Below, in pieces: positions 42,601 to 53,885 of a stretch of 64,000 nucleotides of DNA; the first letter of the stretch is position 1; the number at the start of each line of letters is the position of its first letter. Source of the DNA: Cinclus cinclus (taxonomy: Eukaryota; Chordata; Aves; Passeriformes; Cinclidae). The notes under the pieces were generated by a model. The model saw only the letters and a program-made list of their open reading frames with translations. It was not told the origin of the DNA and searched no databases. A program made the translations under genes and the position numbers. The DNA is taken from NCBI RefSeq assembly GCF_963662255.1, contig NC_085071.1:4969035-5033034 (forward strand), given 5' to 3'.

Positions 42601-43700
42601 TGGTTTTGTGGTGTGGTTTGTGGTTTTTCCTCGTGCAGAGCAAAGGGGATTCCAACCATGGAACCGTGGGATGGGTTGGGATGGGTTGGGATGGAAGAAG
42701 TGGAACACATCCTTCCCACTTTTGTTGTTTTCTTCTGTTAAAGTAAAATCCTTCCACTCCGTTCCTTGCGAATTCCTTGAATCCTCATTGGGCCTCAACT
42801 CCAGAGCCTGGGAGACTTGATTTTTGGTTTTTGCAAGCTGGAGTGAGGATCCTTCCCTCAGGAATTCATCACCTGCTGCCATCCCTCCTGCACTGCTGAG
42901 GGTCACTCTGGTGGTTTTTTCCAAACAATAACCTTTATTCCCTTTTTTTTTTTTTTTTTCCTTTCCCTAGTCACTTTTTTTTCTGCTGTGAAGTCAGGGA
43001 TCAGGGAGGTCTCAGTCCTGGGAACTGGGGATGGTCAGAAGGTGTTTCCCATCTTTTGTGCTGCCAGATTCTCCTGGGAATGCTGCAGTGCACCAGGAGA
43101 ATCTCCCTGGAGGTGCCTTGCCCTTGACCTGCTCCCTCCATCCTCAGACCCAATTTATCCCCTTTGCAAGCCCTGTGGATTTTATGCTCCCAAATCCCTC
43201 TTTTTTCCCCTTTATTGTCCTGGTGGGAAGTGAAAGGGACAGGAGGGAAATGGTCCCTCTCGTGCTGCATGCCATAAACTCCTTCCTTTCTCTACAATTC
43301 ACACCATGTTGCCTTTTATTCCTGACCCTTTTTAATGTGAGTAGTTACTGCTGTTTCCCACTTTAATGCAATTATACCACACTTCTCCTTTCCCATATCC
43401 CAGGAAGCTGCCCAGCCATTACATGGCATTAAATGGAGTAATTGCAAGATTAGGTTCCTTCGGCCAGGCCATAAAAAAATGCCATTACAGAGGAACTGTA
43501 GGAGAGCGCCTGGAGAATTGGGCTTTGAGGCTGAAAGCTCTGCAGCAATATTTTTATTGTTATTGACCACCCCAGGGCCTCTGGGAGAAGGGAGCCAAGG
43601 ACATTCCTGGGTTTTTTGTCCTCTGAGGAAGGAGTGAGGACAGGAGTGGCTTCATGTGGGGCGGGTGGGATCAGCTGTAGGTCACTGTCTTCAGTGAGAA
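39611..43700. other. intronic sequence, no gene seen
   Basis: Contains A-rich runs near 41670 and 42066-42110 and a T run at 42942-42960. No coding sequence or RNA gene was supported. Confidence 0.45.
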
Positions 43701-43714
43701 TTAAAAACACAAAT

Positions 43715-43900
43715 TGTCAGCCCTGTGAGACACATCTGGAGTGCTTGTCCAGCTCTGGGATCCTTGGGACAGGAGGGATGGGGAGCTCCTGGGGAGGCTG
43801 TGGAGATGAGGAAGGGCTGGAGCAGCTCCCTGCCCAGGAAAGGCTGAGGGAGCTGGGGCTGAGGGGATGCTGAGAGGGGCCTCAGCCTTGGGTGTCCCTT
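43715..43900 (+). mobile_element. CR1-type internal fragment
   Basis: Reads CATCTGGAGTGCTTGTCCAG, ctctgggatccttgggacag, GGGCTGGAGCAGCTCCCTGC and AGGAAAGGCTGAGGGAGCTG, typical of the CR1 3' half. Confidence 0.65.
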
Positions 43901-44228
43901 GAGTCCCTGGGTGTCCCTGGGCATCCCTTTGTGTCCCTGGGTGTCCCTGGGCATCCCTTTGTGTCCCTGGGTGTCCCTGGTGTCCCTATGAGTCCCTGGG
44001 TGTCCCTGGGTGTCCCTTTGTGTCCCTATGAGTCCCTGGGTGTCCCTGGTGTCCCTATGAGTCCCTGGGTATCCCTGGGTGTCCCTGGTGTCCCTATGAG
44101 TCCCTGGGTGTCCCTGGACATCCCTTTGTGTCCCTGGGTGTCCCAGGTGTCCCTGTCTGTCCCTGGGTGTTCCAGGTGTCCCTGGGTGTCCCTTTGTGTC
44201 CCTGTCTGTCCCTTGGGTGTCCCTGTGT
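43892..44228. repeat. GTGTCCCTGG 10-12 bp array
   Basis: About thirty units of gtgtccctgg with variants catccctttgtgtccc and tatgagtccctgg; larger blocks of several units repeat. It starts inside or next to the CR1 fragment. Confidence 0.9.
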
Positions 44229-44689
44229 GCAGGGAGGGTCAGAGCAGTCCCAGGCTCTGCTCCAGGGGCCCAGCAATGGCACCAGAGCCACGGGCAGGGA
44301 CTGAGCCCAGGGAATTCCACCTGCACAGAACTTTACTGTGGGCACTGGAACAGGGGCAGAGAGGCTGTGGAGCCTCTTCCCTGGGATATTCCAGAGCCAC
44401 ATGGACACTCTGCTGTGCCCTGTCCCCCTGAGGTGGCACCAGATGAGCTTCTGTGGTCCCTTAAATGTGACCCACTCAGGGATTTTGGGATCATCCCCCC
44501 AGTGAGTTTATTTGGCCAATCCCCAGGTGAAGGTGTTCCCAAGCTCTCTCTGTTTCATTCCCTCACTCATTCAATCGTTTCTCCAGTGGTGTCCCCAAGG
44601 CCATCACCTTCAGGTCACTGCTGGCTCGTCCCTGTCCCTGTTCCCTCTCTGGGCTGGGGATGGTAAAACCCCTGGGTGAGCTGAGGGGA

Positions 44690-44898
44690 AGGGAAGTTCA
44701 GGGAAGTTCAGGGAAAGGAAGGGAAGGGAAGGGAAGGGAAGGGAAGGGAAGGGAAGGGAAGGGAAGGGAAGGGAAGGGAAGGGAAGGGAAGGGAAGGGAA
44801 GGGAAGGGAAGGGAAGGGAAGGGAAGGGAAGGGAAGGGAAGGGAAGGGAAGGGAAGGGAAGGGAAGGGAAGGGAAGGGAAGGGAAGGGAAGGGAAGGG
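44690..44898. repeat. pure GGGAA microsatellite
   Basis: About forty nearly perfect gggaa units. The plus strand is all purine with GGG every five bases, so it fits both G-quadruplex and triplex formation. Confidence 0.97.
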
Positions 44899-46019
44899 TC
44901 CCTCCCTGTGCCATCAGCAGGTGGTGGCCATGACCTCGAGCACTTGGCCTTGTCCTCTGCTTCATCCTGAGCCTCTCCTCGGTGGAGCCCGGCTCTGGTG
45001 GCATCCACAGTGCTGGGAGGGACACAAAGGACAGCAGTGAGTGAGGGCAGGGGATGCTGGAACTGAGAAGGAGCTGATTTGGGAGGGATGACTTGAAATG
45101 CTGCATGTAAATGTGGGAGCTCTGCGAGTCCCCAGGTAAGATTTGGGCAGGTGAGATAACAGAGGTTCAGGGAGGGCTGATCCTGGGAATATTTCCTGAT
45201 AGCTGCTCTGGTGGGGTGGTATTTGCTGCCTGCTTTTCCTTGATAGAGAGGTGACCTCCCTCCGCTGCCCACTGTGCTTGGGGGTTGGTATTGGGTAATA
45301 TTTGTCAAGAGAACAGACCAAACACCGCCTTGATTTCTGTTCTAATGCACCTGCTGTTTGTTCCGAGGATTTTCATGAGAGAGGCAGTGAGAGGAGGGTG
45401 TGTAATTTAATCTCCTGGCTGTAAAAATCCATTTCTGCTTGTACTTGTTGATAATTTAACTGTGACACAGCAAATACGAAATGACTCGAGTGCACTTTGA
45501 TGGAGTTGTCATCATGAAGGGTGATCTGTGCCCACAGGTACAGCATGGTGCTCACAGTTTGATGGAGAACTGGAACAACTGGGAATTTTTTCCCCTTTTT
45601 TTTTGTGTTGATTGTCCTCCAAATATTAACAACATGTACCTTCACCTGAAGTTGTCCAGGGCTCCAAAAAATTACCATTTTTGTTTAAACTAAAGAAAAA
45701 CTGACTGGAGGAGAAAGACTAATTTTGGATCAGGGTGGATTAGTTCCAAGGAATTCCAAGGGCAGAATGGGATCCCCTGTAAATGAACATTTTGTGTGGT
45801 CATCAGCTGCTTACAGGAGTACAGATTGAATCCTTAGAGATGTAGATTTCAGAAAAAGAACAGAAATTATCTTTTGGAAAAAACCCAAACCTGTAAATCT
45901 TGGCTGGTTTTGTCTGTCTTGGTAGCTGGGGAAATGAGTGCCTTGAGGAGTGGTCTGCGAGGGCTGGAATTAAACCCTGAGGGGTTTGGGATGTGGGAAA
46001 ATCACAGCCTGGAGGGGCT

Positions 46020-47965
46020 GGGGGTGTGCCCTGGGTGTGCCCTGGGTGTGCCCTGAGTGTTCCCTGGGTGTGCCCTGGGTGTGTTCTGGGTGCCCTGGGT
46101 GTGCTCTGGGTGTGCTCTGGGTGTGCCCTGGGTGTGTTCTGGGTGTGTCCTGGGTGTGCTCTGGGTGTGCCCTGGGTGTGCTCTGGGTGTGCCCTGGGTG
46201 TGTTCTGGGTGTGTCCTGGGTGTGCTCTGGGTGTGCCCTGGGTGTGTTCTGGGTGTGCTCTGGGTGTGTTCTGGGTGTGCCCTGGGTGTGCTCTGGGTGT
46301 GCCCTGGGTGTGTTCTGGGTGTGTTCTGGGTGTGTTCTGGGTGTGCTCTGGGTGTGTTCTGGGTGTGCCCTGGGTGTGTTCTGGGTGTGTTCTGGGTGTG
46401 CTCTGGGTGTGTTCTGGGTGTGCCCTGGGTGTGTTCTGGGTGTGCTCTGGGTGTGCCCTGGGTGTGCTCTGGGTGTGCCCTGGGTGTGCTCTGGGTGTGT
46501 TCTGGGTGTGCCCTGGGTGTGCCGTGGGTGTGTTCTGGGTGTGTTCTGGGTGTGTTCTGGGTGCCCTGGGTGTGTTCTGGGTGTGCTCTGGGTGTGCCCT
46601 GGGTGTGTTCTGGGTGTGCTCTGGGTGTGCTCTGGGTGTGTTCTGGGTGCCCTGGGTGTGCTCTGGGTGTGCCCTGGGTGTGCTCTGGGTGTGCTCTGGG
46701 TGTGCTCTGGGTGTGCTCTGGGTGTGCCCTGGGTGTGTTCTGGGTGTGTTCTGGGTGTGCTCTGGGTGTGCCCTGGGTGTGTTCTGGGTGTGTCCTGGGT
46801 GTGCTCTGGGTGTGCTCTGGGTGTGCCCTGGGTGTGTTCTGGGTGCCCTGGGTGTGCCCTGGGTGTGCTCTGGGTGTGCCCTGGGTGTGCCGTGGGTGTG
46901 TTCTGGGTGCTCTGGGTGTGTTCTGGGTGCACTGGGTGTGCTCTGGGTGTGCCCTGGGTGTGCTCTGGGTGTGCTCTGGGTGTGCTCTGGGTGTGCTCTG
47001 GGTGTGTCCTGGGTGTGTTCTGGGTGTGCCGTGGGTGTGCCCTGGGTGTGTTCTGGGTGCCCTGGGTGTGCTCTGGGTGTGCTCTGGGTGTGCTCTGGGT
47101 GTGCCCTGGGTGTGCTCTGGGTGTGTTCTGGGTGTGCCCTGGGTGTGTTCTGGGTGTGTTCTGGGTGTGCTCTGGGTGTGCTCTGGGTGTGCTCTGGGTG
47201 TGCTCTGGGTGTGTTCTGGGTGTGCTCTGGGTGTGTTCTGGGTGTGCTCTGGGTGTGTCCTGGGTGTGCTCTGGGTGTGCTCTGGGTGTGTTCTGGGTGT
47301 GCCCTGGGTGTGTTCTGGGTGCACTGGGTGTGCCCTGGGTGTGTTCTGGGTGTGCCGTGGGTGTGCCCTGGGTGTGTTCTGGGTGCTCTGGGTGTGTTCT
47401 GGGTGTGTTCTGGGTGCACTGGGTGTGCTCTGGGTGTGCTCTGGGTGTGCTCTGGGTGTGTCCTGGGTGTGCTCTGGGTGCACTGGGTGTGTCCTGGGTG
47501 TGCTCTGGGTGTGTTCTGGGTGTGCTCTGGGTGCACTGGGTGTGTCCTGGGTGTGCTCTGGGTGTGCTCTGGGTGTGTTCTGGGTGCCCTGGGTGTGCTC
47601 TGGGTGTGCTCTGGGTGTGCTCTGGGTGTGTCCTGGGTGTGCTCTAGGTGTGCTCTGGGTGTGCTCTGGGTGTGTTCTGGGTGTGCTCTGGGTGCACTGG
47701 GTGTGTCCTGGGTGTGCTCTGGGTGTGTTCTGGGTGTGCTCTGGGTGTGCTCTGGGTGTGCCCTGGGTGTGTTCTGGGTGTGCTCTGGGTGTGCTCTGGG
47801 TGTGTTCTGGGTGTGCTCTGGGTGCACTGGGTGTGTCCTGGGTGTGTTCTGGGTGTGTTCTGGGTGTGCTCTGGGTGCACTGGGTGTGTTCTGGGTGTGT
47901 TCTGGGTGTGCTCTGGGTGTGTTCTGGGTGTGCTCTGGGTGTGCTCTGGGTGTGCTCTGGGTGTG
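46020..47965. repeat. 11-bp minisatellite, ~1.9 kb
   Basis: About 175 units of tgtgctctggg, tgtgccctggg and tgttctgggtg type. Variant units (a 9-bp tgccctggg, tgcactggg and tgccgtggg) mark blocks that recur, so higher-order repeats exist. Because 11 is not a multiple of 3, a 33-bp (11-residue) repeat is open in several frames on both strands. Confidence 0.97.
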
Positions 47966-48654
47966 CAGTGGCTCAGCAATGCAGGCACTGGGAGGGCTGG
48001 AGCTCCCCAGGCTCCTCCAGACTGCCCCCGTTATCCCAGGGGGAATTCCCAGCGCTCAGCTCCAGCTCCTGGGCTCCTGGTGTCCGGGGTGGTTCCTGGA
48101 TAAACGAAGTCCTGTTGGAAATGTGGCACCTGCTCCTTTTTCCTGAGCTCCCCCCACTGCCGGTTGGACATTGCAGGGTCTCTGGGGGAGCTGATTTTTC
48201 TGTGATCCAGCAAAATCTGACCTGTTGGCTGAGCAAAGGGAGTATTTCCATGAGCTGTGAGTGCCGTTCAGTGCTCAGAGGAGGTGGTGGCCATCAGCTG
48301 CTGCTGGCTTTTGTCCCTGAGGTGCCACAGGCAGCTCCCAGCCAGAAGGTGCTGCAGGAATTTGGAATTCTCAGCTGATCCCACATTTTCCTGCCCTGGA
48401 GGAGCTCCTGCTGCTCTTCTGGAGTCACAGCAGCGTCCCAACACCGTGTCTGGGCACTCCATCCAGCCCTTCTCCCCCCAGCACATCCCTGGGAACACTG
48501 GTTTCCCACTGGGATTCCACTGAAGAGCTCTGGGGCACTCAGGGCTGTCCAGAGTTAATAATTTTCAATTCTCATTAAGGATGATGTAATTAATTTGGAC
48601 ATAAGGCAGTGTGGAGGCAACCTTGACACGTGTCCTGTGAAACTCAGCCCTTGA

Positions 48655-48835
48655 CAGAAGCAGAGAATCCTGGAATGGTTTGGGTTGGGAGGGAGCTTAA
48701 AATCCTTCTCATTCACTCCCCTGCCATGGGCAGGGACATCTTCCACTATCCCAAACTGCTCCAAATCCTTCCCAAACTGGCCTGGGATGCTCCCAGGGAT
48801 GGGGCAGTCTGTGCCGTGTGCCAGGACTGCACTGG
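48655..48835 (-). mobile_element. CR1-type 3' end fragment
   Basis: Plus strand reads GAATCCTGGAATGGTTTGGG, TTGGGAGGGAGCTTAAAATC and CCTGCCATGGGCAGGGACAT, a reversed CR1 tail. Confidence 0.7.
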
Positions 48836-49057
48836 GAGAAGCAGCAGGTGAGGAGTGGCAATAAGAAAGTAGATGAGGAACGGGAGTGTGGAGGCAGCTG
48901 GTGGAGATTTCAGTCCTTGCCTTGCCCCAGGTTGTCCTGCCCGTCATCAGTGTTTGGTTGTGCTCAGGCAGAAGTTTCCAGAAGGTTCTGTTGGTGGCCT
49001 GTGTCTGTTTGTCTGTCTTCAGCAGAGAGGTGCAGACAGAGCCACGTTCTCCCTACA

Positions 49058-49472
49058 AGCATCCCATTCCCAGGATGATCCTTCCCAAAGCCCTTTCCTG
49101 CTGTTCCTGGCCGTGCTGGATTTGTCCCATTCTCCTTCTGAACATCCCATTCCCAGGATGATCCTTCCCAAAGCCCTTTCCTGCTGTTCCTGGCCGTGCT
49201 GGATTTGTCCCATTCTCCTTCTGAACATCCCAGTCCCAGGATGATCCTTCCCAAAGCCCTGTCCTGGTGTTCCTGGCCCCGCTGGATTGATCCCATTCTC
49301 CTTTTGAACATCCCATTCCCAGGATGATCCTTCCCAAAGCCCTTTCCTGGTGTTCCTGGCCCCGCTGGATTTGTCCCATTCTCCTTCTGAACATCCCATT
49401 CCCAGGATGATCCTTCCCAAAGCCCTTTCCTGCTGTTCCTGGCCCCGCTGGATTTGTCCCATTCTCCTGGGA
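49058..49472. repeat. 83-bp minisatellite
   Basis: Five copies of an 83-bp unit start near 49058, 49141, 49224, 49307 and 49390, with core catcccattcccaggatgat, CCTTCCCAAAGCCCTTTCCT and TGGATTTGTCCCATTCTCC. Confidence 0.93.
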
Positions 49473-50057
49473 CAGTAGGAATGCAGCACTCAGCTCTGAG
49501 TCCTTTATTGGTGGCTCTGTAAGATTTTGGGAAGAAGAATGGCTCTGGTTCTCCCAGACAGGGAGCAGCTGCTCCTGGCAGAGGCTGCCCTGGGATTTGT
49601 GCCAGTGAAATCTCAGCTCCTCCTGTGTCCAACTCCGCAGCAGACACCGGCTAAACCCAGCCATAGCAAGTGTGAAACTGCCTCAATTCCCAAATTCCCC
49701 TCCCTCCTCCCGGCTTTGGGTGGGGCAGAGAGTTCCAGATGCTTCCCCAGGACTTGTGGAACATTCAGAACTTGAAATCACCCCTCAGATTTATGGGGTT
49801 TTCTGGAAACTCCTCAGATTTATGGGGTTTTTTTCTGGACTGCACAGTTTGCTCCAATCCATCTGTGTGACCTTGGCTGATTCTCTGCCTCCTTGCCATG
49901 TCTTGCCGGTGGCAGGTGGAAGTTTTTTTGGGATTTGGCAGGCTGTGCCTTGTCTGGGGTGTGAAATAGGAATTGTGCACAGTGTGGAGATTTTAATGAG
50001 CATTTTGTAATGGCCAGAGTGCATCAGGCATCTTTTGTCTGAAGAGGAAAGAAGCAA

Positions 50058-50775
50058 CACTGGGATTTTGATAAACCCACCTGGGATTTTGATAAACCCA
50101 CCTGGGAATTTGATAAATCCACCTGGGTAATTGATAAACCCACCTGGGATTTTGATAAATCCACCTGGAAATTTGATAAACCCACCTGGGATTTTGATAA
50201 ACCCACCTGGGTAATTGATAAACCCACCTGGGATTTTGATAAACCCACCTGGGTAATTGATAAATCCACCTGGGTAATTGATAAATCCACCTGGGTAATT
50301 GATAAACCCACCTGGGAAATTGATAAACCCACCTGGGAGATTGATAAACTCACCTGGGAATTTGATAAACCCACCTGGGAATTTGATAAACCCACCTGGG
50401 AACTTGATAAACCCACCTGGGATTTTGATAAACCCACCTGGGTAATTGATAAACCCACCTGGGAATTTGATAAACCCACCTGGGATTTTGATAAACCCAC
50501 CTGGGATTTTGATAAATCCACCTGGGTAATTGATAAACTCACCTGGGAGATTGATAAACTCACCTGGGAATTTGATAAACCCACCTGGGATTTTGATAAA
50601 CCCACCTGGGATTTTGATAAATCCACCTGGGTAATTGATAAACTCACCTGGGAGATTGATAAACTCACCTGGGAATTTGATAAACCCACCTGGGAATTTG
50701 ATAAACTCACCTGGGAGATTGTTAAACCCACCTGGGAGATTGCTAAACCCACCTGGGAATTTGCTAAACCTGCCT
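50058..50775. repeat. 21-bp minisatellite
   Basis: About 34 copies of acctgggattttgataaacc plus one base, with attttg, aatttg, taattg and gagattg variants. Since 21 is a multiple of 3, the minus strand stays open as a seven-residue repeat; it is not taken as a gene. Confidence 0.95.
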
Positions 50776-53679
50776 GGGAATTCCCGGCCGGCTGAAGGTG
50801 GGAGCACAGGGCCAGGTGGAATTTAAAATGAGTTTTATTTCCCTTTCCTGAGAGCTCTCACCCAGGGAATCTCTGAAGGAGCTGATGCTGAGTGGGTGCT
50901 GGAATGTTTGGGTGGACTCACTTGGCTGCTGGGAAGGTGCCACTTGATCCTCAGAAACAACAATTTACTCACTTGTGGCGAATTCCAGGAATTCTCCCAA
51001 CAGCAAACACATTGAAAATGGATTTTTGTGAAGAATTCACCCAAAATGATAAGGCCAGGCCTGTTTTATGCTCTCCTGCTCGAGTTATTCAGTTGCTCCC
51101 TAAATAAATAAATAGGACATTGCAAACACCTTTTCACAAGGTATTCCTTGGCAGGAAGAGCCAAAGCTGGGTTGGAAAGGATGAGTTTGGAAAGGAATAA
51201 AAGAGGAAAAACAAAGTTCTGTTTCACTCATCATTTCATTGAGTGGAAGTTATTGAAAAGCACCTTTCTTGTCCCTGCTGCTGTTAAATTAAAGTTCCAG
51301 CAGGAGTTTATCAGGGAATGAAATCTCAGAGCTTCCTGTAGGCTTTTAAGCAGGTGAGTCCTTTTATTTTCTTTCTTTAGGAGTCATTGAGGACAAGGTG
51401 GAATTCGGGGCAGAAATGAGAAATTCAGCTGAACAATTTGTTGCTTCAGCTGGTGGCTGGCACCTCTCACAGCGCTCCCACACCCTGGCAAAGGAAGGAT
51501 TTATTGCTTTGCAGTTCTCCCGTGGAATAATGCCGTGTAAAAACGACAATGTCAAAGCAAGTTAAGGATCTGCTTCTCTCTGAGCGACTTCCCTGCAATA
51601 ATCCCGGGTGTTAAACTTGTGCAGACACTGCAGGAATTACCAGGGGAACCATTCTGAGCAAACGACTGCTCCTTCAACATCATCATTACCCAGGCTTTGC
51701 TCCCTCATAAAAATTCCTCTCGGTGATCCCAGATAATCTCTTTTGCTGCTGTCTTTCATTTTTTTTTAGTGTAAATCAGGAACAACGTTGCCCTTTAGAG
51801 GGAAGGAAGGAGCTCTGAGCACCCTGCTCTGGTGGAAGGTGGGACTGGATAATCCTTGAGCTCCTTCCACCATAACCACGCTGGGATTCTGTGGAAAAAT
51901 GGGATTTTTGTAAGGACAATATTGAGGCACAGGTTGGAAGAGGAAGGAGCTGGGATGGGAGAAGCCTTCGTGCCTGATGCTCCCTGGAGTTGAGAGGGGT
52001 CAGAGACAACTTGGAAGTGCTGCTGCACTTGGTGACAGCAATAAATCGTGAGGAGCTCTTGAAATGCTCACCTTTGATCCTCCAGTGCCTGGGTAAATGC
52101 AGGACCTGGGGGGGAAAGAAAACTAAACCAAACAAACAAACAAACAAACAAACAAAAAAAAAAAAAAAAAAAAAAAAAAGCAAAAAAAAAAACCAAAAAA
52201 AACCCCAAACAAACAAAAAAAATGCAAAACCAATTAAAACAGAAAACCAACAACAACCACAAAAAAAACCCTATAAACCAAACAACAACAAAAAAACCCC
52301 AAACCAAATAAACAAAAAACCCCCCACAAAACCAGTGCCTGTGTGAGACAATCCTTATCTGCTGCTTTTCCTCCTCCCTTCTGCTCCTTTTGAGTCTGGT
52401 CCAATTCCTGCTTTTCCTGCCTTTTGTAGCTCCCTGTCAGAGCTTTCCCAGTATTTGATGTCCCTCTCTCTTCTTCTGGAGTTATGGATATTTCAGCTTG
52501 GGGAATCTCCAGGGAGGCCTCATTCACTGGGATGACCTTGGAGAGGAATTGAGTGATTTCTTTGCCTCCCACTGGCCCTGCAGCCACCTTTGATTGTTAA
52601 TGGTTTATACTGGGGATACTTTTGATGGGAAGGTGCAGCAGGGATTCCTGTGCCAGGTTTGTGTGGATGCAATTCCATGGGCGCATTCCTGCTCTTTCCA
52701 CACCTGTGTCATTGTGCTCCTGGCACTGACACCTTCACTGCTGATCCTGGAATATTTTTCCATTGATTTTCCAGTTAAATGATGACTTTTTGTGAGGGGC
52801 TTGTGGTGGAAAAGGTGAATCCTGGCTCTGGGAATCTCAGAGCGTGGGCTGGCAGGGAAAACACCTTCTGGGACTGAGCAGAGGGGGTGGGAACAACTTT
52901 TTGTCTCAATGGAAAGGGTTCTGCTTGTTATTTCTGAATGAAAATCTGAGAAATGCACAGGAGTTTGGAGGATGTGGTGATGTAACAAATCCCAGTGGAT
53001 GTCCTGGAGCCCTCCTCATCCATCTTCCTTCCATGGAGGAAAAATTCAGGCCAACCTTCTTCCTTTATTCCAAAATTGGAGTGTTTAATCTAAAGGAAAA
53101 AAAAAAACAAACAAACAAACAAAAAAAAAAAACCACCAACCCATCCTGATTTCCACAGACCTCCAGCCATGATTACATTGTTTTCTGGTGGGGTCTGCAC
53201 AATTTTCCAGCATCTGTGACTCCTGGGGGGAACGGCAGCTGTGAATAACCCTGAGTTTGGACGCAAATTCCTAGGATTTGAGAATTTGGGAAAGGCAGAA
53301 CAAGTTCTGGGGAAGGGAATTGCCCAGGGAGATGAACGTCAAGGCTGGTGAAGGCAGACCACAGGAACACGCAGGCAGGGATGGAAGTGACTTTTCCTTG
53401 ATGGGAGCTGAAGGTTGTGACCGTGACACAATTCCATGGCTTCACCGTGGGCTGGGAGCGGTGGAAGAGGCAGCAGGAGGAGCAGGGTGAGCCCCTGGTC
53501 AGTAGGGGTGGAGAGGGTAAAAGTGGTTTTTTTGTGCTGATTTGGGTGCTTCAGTCAGGCCAAAAAGTGCATGGGGACAATGCCTTAAAAGTGTTCAGGG
53601 TCTAAAGGGGCTCCAGGAAATGGGTTTGGGACAAGGGATGGAGGGACAATGGCTGCAAACTGGGGAAGGGGAGGTTTGG
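50776..53679. other. intronic sequence, A-rich tracts, no gene seen
   Basis: Holds a CR1 tail (51820-51895), an A-rich AAAC/AAACC tract at about 52120-52330 and another at 53096-53142. No coding sequence was supported. Confidence 0.45.
51820..51895 (+). mobile_element. CR1-type 3' tail
   Basis: Reads CTCTGGTGGAAGGTGGGACT, ggataatccttgagctcctt, then an imperfect terminal gggattctg. Confidence 0.45.
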
Positions 53680-53885
53680 GTGGGATAGTGGGAAAAAATT
53701 CCTCCCTGTGAGAGCAGTGAGGGGCTGGGAGGGAATTCCCAGAGAAGCCGTGGCTGCTCCCATCCCTGGAAGTGTCCAAAGGCAGGCTGGAGCAGCCTGG
53801 GACAGTGGAAGGTGTCCCTGGAAGGTGGAACTGGATGAGTTCAAAGTCCTTCCAGCCCCAGCCATTCCACGATTCCCTGCTGCTG
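53680..53885 (+). mobile_element. CR1-type 3' end fragment
   Basis: Reads AAAAATTCCTCCCTGTGAGA, ATCCCTGGAAGTGTCCAAAG, GGAGCAGCCTGGGACAGTGG and tggatgagttcaaagtcctt. Confidence 0.7.

Noticed and set aside
45803..48378. Open frames of 490-770 residues in nearly all frames
   Set aside because: Result of an 11-bp stop-free repeat; being open on both strands and in several frames argues against coding.
49791..50807. 338-residue frame of seven-residue repeats
   Set aside because: The 21-bp unit is a multiple of three, so one stop-free unit opens the whole array; no signal peptide or flanking gene structure is seen.
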